Assembly (NCBI GenBank): GCA_023525975.1
Contig: CM042034.1
Span: forward strand, 63,981,279 to 64,045,278
Reading direction: 5' to 3'
Source: Smallanthus sonchifolius
Lineage: Eukaryota; Streptophyta; Magnoliopsida; Asterales; Asteraceae
DNA length: 64,000 nt
The position numbers and the translations under genes are program-made. Of the stretch, positions 56,651 through 64,000 are shown piece after piece; the stretch's first letter is position 1, and the number at the start of each line of letters is the position of its first letter. The notes under the pieces were generated by a model. The model ran no database searches. It saw only the letters and a program-made list of their open reading frames with translations, and had not been told where the DNA came from.

Positions 56651-56985
56651 CCGGTGTTTTCTCAAATTTTAACTCAAATTATGAAGAAAGTCAAGTCAAA
56701 TAGCAATCCGGATATGAAAATTCAATCTAGAGGTTTCAAAAGCAATTCAAGGAAGTTAAACACAAATATTTTTGGCTTTTCTTAACTTTTAGAAAGACTG
56801 TACAGAAAAATTGAACTGTTCATAAACACAAGATCTTTTTGATCTTTTTCTGAATGAAAATATTCAGTGATATACACACAAGCAATTTTTGGTCAAAGTT
56901 ATGAGCAGAGGATCGTCTCAGGCTATTATAAGAAAAAATGATACAATCTAAACATTAAAGAATATGGGATCATGACATGGATTAC

Positions 56986-59428
56986 TGTAACATTTATGAT
57001 TTTCCGACCTTATTTTAAATTTATTTTAACTAATCAAATAACAACACGACATTAAAACATATACTTGTTCAAACCTACACCTCATTAATCGTTAGCCGAT
57101 TGTATTCAATTCAAAGATTTAGAACTCATAATCATGTGGTAACAACTCCTAGAGTTAATCCAGTTAAGAAATCCCGTTAGGTGTTCTGTTAAATCCTAAC
57201 CACGCTAATTCTGTCAAAGCTGAAGTTGCAAGTGCTGATTTTGTAAATAACCAAAAACCCTAGTAGGCACGGTCGCGCCTCAGCTTGGCACGGTCGCGCC
57301 TCACATCAGTTGAAACGTAAATGCAGCCTTTAATAGCAAGACCATTCGATTTCGTAACCGTTTCTCATATTAACAGACCCAATTAAGAGTTTAATCATTT
57401 TAATTATAACAAATAAACCCATTTTGGTCGATCCCTCTCCTAAACTATCTATATTCTCCATTGTGACCATCGATTTCATCGTTTCGTTGTAAAATTCTCT
57501 CAACCAAACAAACCAACACCTTAGTCAATTCCCCCTAAAGCTCCAGAACACATCAACTGGGCCGGAGTTGTAGCCGAAAGCACCGGAGACCACACCCGTC
57601 ATGGCCGGAACTCGTCCCCACCGTAGGCCATCAATTCATCGTCTCATAGGGTAATTAAACTTTCAAAACTATCTATTTATTCTATAGAAAAAAAGCCCTA
57701 ATCCAATTTTGACTCTCAATATCGAAATTTACTCGAACCCGATCCTAAATTTCATTTAAAAATGGTTTAATCGAATCCAACTTTAAACATGTTTTAAACA
57801 CAATTAATCTACACCAACAGACTCGTACTAACCTTGTGAATGAAAGCCCTATACATTCCAGCACTATTAATATAAGAATCAATCAATTCGTTCCTGTTTT
57901 GAAAGAGACACGGTTGCGCTAATCATCTAGCGCGGTCGTGCCTCGGGAGACGCGGTCGTGTCGACTTCCGGCGCGGTCGTGCCTCCTGCTCAGACCCAGT
58001 CATGCTCGTGGCTAGACTTGATCGTACCCCAGAAGCATAGACACGGTCGTGCCTATCGAAGGCACGGTCGTGCCTAGTGGTTTGGCTAGTTGTCCTCTGT
58101 TTGACCAACACAGTCGCGCCCTGTCTAGAACGGTCGCGCCCGCCCTAGCACGATCGTGCCCTATCCTAGGCACGGTCGTGTGTGTTGGCAGAATGTTTAT
58201 AATTCTAAACAATTAGTATTTCAGATTAATTTCTAGAATAAAAATAATTGAATTTATAAAAATCTGTATTATTTTTATTTAGAAAAGATCAAATATTTAA
58301 TCTTAAAATAAATGGAAATTATTTAAAGTTCAAAATTTAATTTATAAACCCTACACTTAAATAATATTTTAATGTCTAAATTTCATTATATAAATAAATG
58401 AATAAGGTAACAATTATTTATTTGATTTATAATTAAACAAAAACATTTATTTAGTTATACTTAATTACATATAACACTTACATTATTTTCATAAACAGTA
58501 ATTATTTAATTTACATATTTAATTATTCCAAACTCAAACCTTATTAAAAAATGTTCTAAAAATATTCATTTCAAATCTTCCATTTTATACAATACTTTCA
58601 AGTACCTATCACTAACTTTATCCAATTTAACTTTAGATATAGACTTAGACTATTGTGCATTAGTAATGCAATATACATTACACTCTAGGTTAACATTGTG
58701 CAATACAAGGATCACATTACTATCTAGTATCTCGTGTTAGCTACACCTTCGAATCAAGTGAGTATACATAGCCCCTTTTACTCTTTTACATTTTTGGGGT
58801 GAAACATGAACACTATTCAAATTACATGTTTACATTTACACAAACAACACAAGTACAAATCCTATTTACATTCATGTGTGCAAATTTGAGCTTTATGCCC
58901 GAGTGCTATGTGTGCTAACTTTTGTGAACACTTATGTGCAATCATTAACTATTCAAGCCGACGGTTTTCAATGATAGATCTATTGAGTCTGACAAACCCA
59001 CCCAGATTGGGGTGATTGATACCGACAACACAATTTTGCATGCTAGTTACAAAGGTTTGATTGTACTTGGTTACACAATAGATGCTCCCCATAAATGCCT
59101 TATTTATCATGTTATGTAAGGATTTATTTTACAAACTATATGCTATCTATATACAAACGTGTGTTATACTCACCAACTTTTTAGTTGACCTTATTTTATT
59201 CATGTTTCAGGTGTTTTCATATGAGTAGATCAAGACATGCTACACATAGGCTTTGGACCTAGTTAATCTTAATTCGAAAACAAATTGTATTTCATTATGT
59301 ACTTTGAACTTGATTCATGATTGTTTGGATGTAAATGGATTTAACATATTACAATTTAGTCAACCTTGAGCTCATGAACAGTCAACATGTCCCGCCCCGA
59401 TAATTCCGCCATCGGTTGGGGTGTGACA
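56986..59428 (+). repeat. E3 5' LTR
   Basis: 2443 bp, TGTAACATTTATG...GGGGTGTGACA. It contains two clusters of the GGCACGGTCGYGCC motif (57271-57303, about 57905-58185) and an acceptor-like motif at 59168-59210. The matching part of the 3' LTR is very similar. Confidence 0.9.
57271..58190. repeat. Interspersed palindromic motif GGCACGGTCGTGCC in E3 LTR
   Basis: Arms GGCACG/CGTGCC with spacer GT. Two copies at 57271-57303 and about eleven variants between 57905 and 58185, separated by unrelated 8-30-base spacers. Spacers are not conserved in length or sequence. Confidence 0.85.
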
Positions 59429-59431
59429 GAT

Positions 59432-59444
59432 TGGTATCAGAGCC
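59432..59444 (+). promoter_or_regulatory. E3 primer-binding site (tRNA-iMet)
   Basis: TGGTATCAGAGCC three bases after the 5' LTR. Confidence 0.9.
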
Positions 59445-60279
59445 TTGGTTATAGGGAACTAGGTTATTAGACACCCTTGACCTAGACTATAACTTTAGGA
59501 CACCCATACAATGCCATGCTACTACATGTTACACTATTAGTTCTTCTGTAAATATTTTTACATGCTATCATAAGTATTTACACTACGTGATACAATACAT
59601 AATGACTTATGTGTCACACTAATTGATAACTTTTGTGCTCACACTCATTACTATCTACATGCTATATGATTACTTTTTATTGCGAATATTCTTACATGTT
59701 ATACTATATAATTACATCATATGATACAATACTTAATAATCTATGTGTCACATTACCTGTCAACTTTTTCTCCTATTCATTGCTACCTATTTAATTTATT
59801 TAAAAGTGCTATCTTAAGTTTCCACACACACTCATACACACTTAGTTATTCATGAACCCCTAAACTCACATACATAATACCACATCTCTTGTGAACAACA
59901 AATTTTTAAACTATTGTGCCTAATGTCCATCAATAATAAACTAAGAAGTCCATCTATCCTCCAAGAAGCAGAAGCCCACTGAAATGCATAAACCTTACTT
60001 TCGGGCCACAAGGCCTAGTTCACCACAATTCTCATCATGACCATGAGCCCAACAATAGTGTTATTAATACATGATGGCTGAAAGGGTGTGTAGGCCCATG
60101 AGGGATTCTGGCTAAGGAAAGATAGGGTACTTAAGTGTGTCCTAGTGACCCACCCCTCTTTCCTGGGAATTCTCCTCAGGGATACACTACTTATAGGTCA
60201 AGTGTACTCCTAAAATACTATTGTGAAGACTCGGCGTTATGACTAGTCAAACTCTAAATCCACTGTTTCCCTGCTAAGC
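59445..60279 (+). other. E3 leader, nothing recognised
   Basis: AT-rich, with no long open frame. It precedes the small ORF. Confidence 0.5.
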
Positions 60280-60807
60280 ATGGACTTCTACTCTCCTACC
60301 TCCCCGGTATACCATCCCGAAGAAGAGTCTGATTGGGAAGAAGACATCGGATCACCCGTGCATCGATCACCAACACCCGCAGCTGCCAGACCAAGGTTTG
60401 ATGTAAGGGCATATTGGATTAGGAACACCGGCCCAAGACTTCGAACACCTGGATCACCCGCACCCAGAAACCCGTATCAGACACCCCATCCCCATAATCA
60501 ACTACCACTCCCACTAAGAGACCCATATCTAATGCCCGACCCGTATTACTCTAATCCTTGAGTAGGGCATATCATGACACTCACTAGTACTATCGAATTT
60601 CCAATCAATGACACGCACCAATATGTAAGGACCTCAGAATTTGAGAGGCAAAGAATGGAGCCAGGGTTAATGCACGACTTGCAAGGACAAGGAATGAATA
60701 GCCTAGCAAACCAATTAGGGTACCAAAAGGAATTAATCTCCATCCTCGAAGCGGTGCTCGCCTTGGGAATTATTCTTCTTCTAGTGGAAAGCTACATGAG
60801 GCGTTAA
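60280..60807 (+). pseudogene. E3 small ORF of unknown function, one in-frame stop
   Basis: ATG at 60280 gives MDFYSPTSPVYHPEEESDWE, then a Pro/Arg-rich region to a TGA at 60559-60561. The same frame continues to 60807 with a region ending in ISILEAVLALGIILLLVESY, a likely membrane helix or amphipathic coil, then RR and a stop. Total 175 codons. I do not recognise the family. It sits where gag should start, so it could be a gag remnant, but no capsid or zinc-knuckle motif is seen. The single stop in an otherwise open frame suggests recent loss. Confidence 0.4.
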
Positions 60808-62967
60808 CATGATTATTTTTCTTATTTATTTCAGTTTGAGAACCATTTCCCTGTGTTTTGAATACATTTCAGCATTACTAAATTTTATATTTTCCAAAGT
60901 TATTATTCATAAATTCAATACGTTGAGTGTGAATTACACCCATCATATTTTCATCAAAATTCTTTCCCATTCACCACAATTTAGTACACTACCAGCAATC
61001 TCCTTCGTAAAAAAATCATCCAATTATTTGATTTAAACAAACCTCGTTATTTCGTTCAAACAAAATGTTTATCAAACTTTTAGATAGTATAAAAAAAACA
61101 TAAATTTTCCATAAAACTTCTCTCCTGATAGAGAAACTTAACACAATCTATTTTATAAAAATATTATTCTGAATTGATAAATAATTATGATTTTCCTCAT
61201 TAAAGAAAAATATTCCTAAACCTTGGCCAAATTAGTATACGACTACTTGTTTAGCCAATAATTCCGCTTAGAAATATCCTTTTATTAATAGCTGAAAATT
61301 TAAATTAAAAGATTTCTCCATAAATTGTCTATTTATTTAAATTATGTGAATCAATGGATTCACTACTTTATATATCTACAACAAGGAACAATTTACTACT
61401 TTCTATTTTCAAGCAAAGATCAGTATTTGTAAACACATTTCCCCGAACGTTTTCAAAACCTCCTCGCTACCTTTCGTTTGTCGCTTCAAGAGACGATCCA
61501 TATCGCGTAGACTTTAACCCTCCCCATCAACCTCAATGAGATTTAAGAGATACAACCTAACTACCACATTATACAGGAACGTCAAACAACACGCTTGTCC
61601 GCAACACTCGATCCCATGCAAAACCCGTTAGTATACATCACACACGAAGTCCAACAACTTACGTATACACGTTCACAATATACCCAACGCAACCACATGG
61701 TACATGAAACTCAATTATTCTCAATATACCCAATGCTACACAAATTACATAATACAAGAAACTAGTTTTCCTACAAATCATAATTTACTGGATTGATCAC
61801 ATAACACATGAAACATGTTCATTTACAATACACATGCTACCGGATTGAGCACATAATACACGAAACTTAGTTGTTTGCGACATACGTGATACATAACAAT
61901 TGTTTGATTGATACATAATTCTAGATTGATCACATTAAACATGAAACTCATTTAGTTACAAAGTACATCATACTAAACTGTACACATTATGCAATACACA
62001 TGATGCTATGTTGACAACATTACATGTGAGAGCTCATTGATTTACAAAAATACATAATGCTAGCTGTTCATGCTACACAAGAGACTTGTGTGTTTACTTT
62101 ATACATGAAACAAAATTGCTTACAATTATTACAATTGGTTGATTACATTATACACAAGACATGGTCATGCACTTTGTTCACCAAAGTTGAAGACCATAAT
62201 ACATGGAAACGACTCGGGATTTGACGTATTCTTTTTCAAACACGAGCAAAATAAGAAACTTTAGGTTATACTACTCTTTAGTTGTGAACTTACCTGCTTA
62301 AAGACATAGTATTTGTTAGCGACTTTTATGTGAAAACAATGGACATAGACGGAGTGAAATTTTGCCCCTCTTGACCCGTACACAATGAGATGATCTATAC
62401 GTACCATGCGATGATTTGAGTAATTACGGGTGCACACGGAATTATAAAAATCAGCACATGGGAAACATAGTGAAATTTTGTCGTGTGTTGTGACCTAAAA
62501 CTTATCATGATGTGTAACAACGAAACTGATGTGTTATGACAAGGACATGGTGGATACGCCGATGGTACTTCCTATATATAAGTGTCCTATCATAAGTAGC
62601 GTTGTTCCTGTCACGTGAAGTTTTGACCTAGACCAATGTATACGAAATCTCTTACCCACTGACATTTTTAAACATATTAGACTACATCATGCACAAACCC
62701 TAACGATCAAGGTCCCATCAAATTCATTCCAAATAATACATCTCACATTTAGAATTCATGATTTTTATTCGATAATCTCCTCCTTAAATTAATTTCAAAA
62801 CAAAATTCATTATCACTCTTTATATTCAACTTGGAGTATTAGGCCTAAGCCATGACAACGGTTACACTCCCCAGAATCCAACAATCAAAACTCACCGAGA
62901 ACCCAAAACTTCCGCCTTTTTCCTGATTTAGTAGTCTCCATTAGTTAAATTTCGGGACAAAATTCCA
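60808..62967 (+). other. E3 non-coding internal region
   Basis: AT-rich. About 61690-62170 has degenerate tandem units rich in CACATNATACATGAAAC-type phrases, related in reverse to the 45-bp repeat in E4. From about 62330 it is homologous to E4 46564-47130 (reverse complement). No coding signal. Confidence 0.65.
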
Positions 62968-62982
62968 TTAACATGGGGAGAC
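62968..62982 (+). promoter_or_regulatory. E3 polypurine tract
   Basis: TTAACATGGGGAGAC directly before the 3' LTR. Confidence 0.7.
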
Positions 62983-64000
62983 TGTAACATTTCTGATTTT
63001 CCGACCCTATTTTAAATTTATTTTAACTAATAAAATAACAACACGACATTAAAACATATACTTGTTCAAACCTACACCTCATTAATCGTTAGCCAATCGT
63101 ATTCAATTCAAAGATTTGGAACTCATAATCATGTGGTAACACCTCCTAGAGTTAATCCAGTTAAGAAATCCCGTTAGGTGTTCTGTTAAATCCTAACCAG
63201 GCTAATTCAGTCAAAGCTGAAGTTGCAAGGGCTGATTTTGTAAATAACCAGAAACCCTAGTAGGCACGGTCGCGCCTCGTCTGGCACGGTCGCGCCTATT
63301 GTTGGCACGGTCGCGCCTCTTATAGGCACGGTTGCGCCTCACATAAGTTGAAACGTAAATGCAGCCTTTAATCGCAAGACCATTCGATTTCATAACCGTT
63401 TCTCATATTAACAAACCCAATTAAGAGTTTAATCATTTTAATTATAACAAATAAACCCATTTTGGTCGATCCCTCTCCTAAACTATCTATATTCTCCATT
63501 GTGACCATCGATTTCATCGTTTCGTTGTAAAATTCTCTCAACCAAACAAACCAACACCTTAGTCGATTCCCCCTAAAGCTCCAGAACACATCAACTGGGC
63601 CGGAGTTGTAACAGAAAGCACCGGAGACCACACCCGTCATGGCCGGAACTCGTCCCCACCGTAGGACATCAATTCATCGTCTCACAGGGTAATTGAAACT
63701 TTCAAAACTATCTATTTATTCTATAGATCAAAAGCCCTAATCCAATTTTGACTCTCAATATCGAAATTTACTCGAACCCGATCCTAAGTTTCATTTAAAA
63801 ATGGTTTAATCGAATCCAACTTTAAACATGTTTTAAACACAATTAATCTACACCAACAGACTCGTACTAACCTTGTGAATGAAAGCCTTATACATTCCAG
63901 CACTATTAATACAAGAATCAATCAATTCGTTTGTGTTTTGAAAGAGACACGGTCGCGCTAATCATCTAGCGCGGTCGTGCCTCGGGAGACGCGGTCGTGT
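62983..64000 (+). repeat. E3 3' LTR (partial, cut by window end)
   Basis: TGTAACATTTCTG..., nearly identical to 56986 onward. It carries four GGCACGGTCGCGCC copies at 63263-63341, against two in the 5' LTR. Confidence 0.9.

Larger units (their letters stand above)
49198..56985 (-). mobile_element. SIRE2: 3' part of a second SIRE-lineage element
   Basis: The 3' LTR is at 49198-49701. ORF3 runs on the minus strand to 55733. The pol-ORF3 spacer extends to 56985, where E3 begins. The sequence follows SIRE1 in order, with ORF3 and the promoter region both recognisable. It is inserted in E5 just after its primer-binding site (candidate target site CTTGT, 49193-49197). It was later hit by a LINE. 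The 5' part lies beyond E3, outside the window. Confidence 0.85.
56986..64000 (+). mobile_element. E3: Tekay-related pol-less LTR element (LARD-like), runs off window
   Basis: 5' LTR 56986-59428, tRNA-iMet primer-binding site at 59432, internal region 59429-62982 (3.55 kb), polypurine tract, then the 3' LTR from 62983 to the window end. No protease, reverse transcriptase or integrase is found in the internal region on either strand, only a small ORF (60280-60807). Ends, primer-binding site and the TTCGGGACAAAATTCC block before the polypurine tract tie it to Tekay-type elements. It is inserted in SIRE2; candidate target site ATTAC (56981-56985). Confidence 0.8.

Noticed and set aside
57905..58185. 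CRISPR-like spacing of the GGCACGGTCGTGCC motif
   Set aside because: Motif variants are only 12-15 bases, spacers vary from about 8 to 40 bases, and it lies in an LTR. It is better explained as an LTR regulatory repeat.
63211..63640. Minus-strand open frames at the window end
   Set aside because: They lie in the E3 LTR and reflect the CG-rich palindrome repeats.

Overview
This is a plant nuclear window (eudicot; possibly Asteraceae, from the style of the SIRE-type element and its third ORF, which is only an inference). It is AT-rich and almost wholly built of nested transposable elements. The only host-gene sequence I recognise is a short first exon (about 1982-2108) resembling the 70-kDa subunit of replication protein A (RPA70). 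Its would-be intron holds a tandem pair of solo LTRs. Its would-be second exon is cut 15 bases in by a retrotransposon. No bacterial genes, CRISPR array, rRNA or functional tRNA gene was found.

Layout. 1-1980: non-coding, with a Copia gag scrap at 309-512 and a pyrimidine-rich leader before the RPA-like exon. 3833-14891: E1, a complete Ty3/Gypsy Tat-lineage element on the minus strand (two LTRs, near-matching target duplication), with gag-pol, an archaeal-type second RNase H, a 70-bp tandem array in its 3' region and an extra antisense ORF on the plus strand with its own TATA box. 15054-15662: a hAT-like MITE with an 8-bp target duplication. 16098-19108 and 43757-44156: two pieces of one decayed Copia element. 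19109-43751: E2, a minus-strand Tekay-type chromovirus that split that Copia element. Its 5' LTR was then hit by SIRE1 (27369-40972, plus strand, Copia SIRE lineage with a third, env-position ORF) and by a 445-bp Helitron (42102-42546). 44157 to about 48000: E4, a minus-strand, pol-less, Tekay-related LTR element, truncated. 48749-49197: 5' LTR and primer-binding site of another Copia element (E5), split by SIRE2 (49198-56985, minus strand, 3' part only). SIRE2 was itself hit by an ORF1-only LINE (about 50122-52984) and by E3 (56986 past the window end), a pol-less LTR element.

Relative order from the nesting: Copia A before E2 before SIRE1 and the Helitron; Copia A before E4; E5 before SIRE2 before the LINE and E3.

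The most interesting structure is in the retroelement control regions. Both SIRE copies carry clusters of short palindromes (arms GCGYACTT/AAGTRCGC). In SIRE1 these occur in the LTR, in the leader, upstream of a second internal TATA box before ORF3, and inside a probable intron of the ORF3 leader. SIRE2 repeats the last two arrangements. This suggests ORF3 is expressed from its own LTR-like promoter. E3 carries a different palindrome array (GGCACG-GT-CGTGCC) whose copy number differs between its two LTRs. The three Tekay-like LTR families share a branch-point/acceptor-like motif near the LTR 3' end, and two of them carry a tRNA-like box A/box B module.
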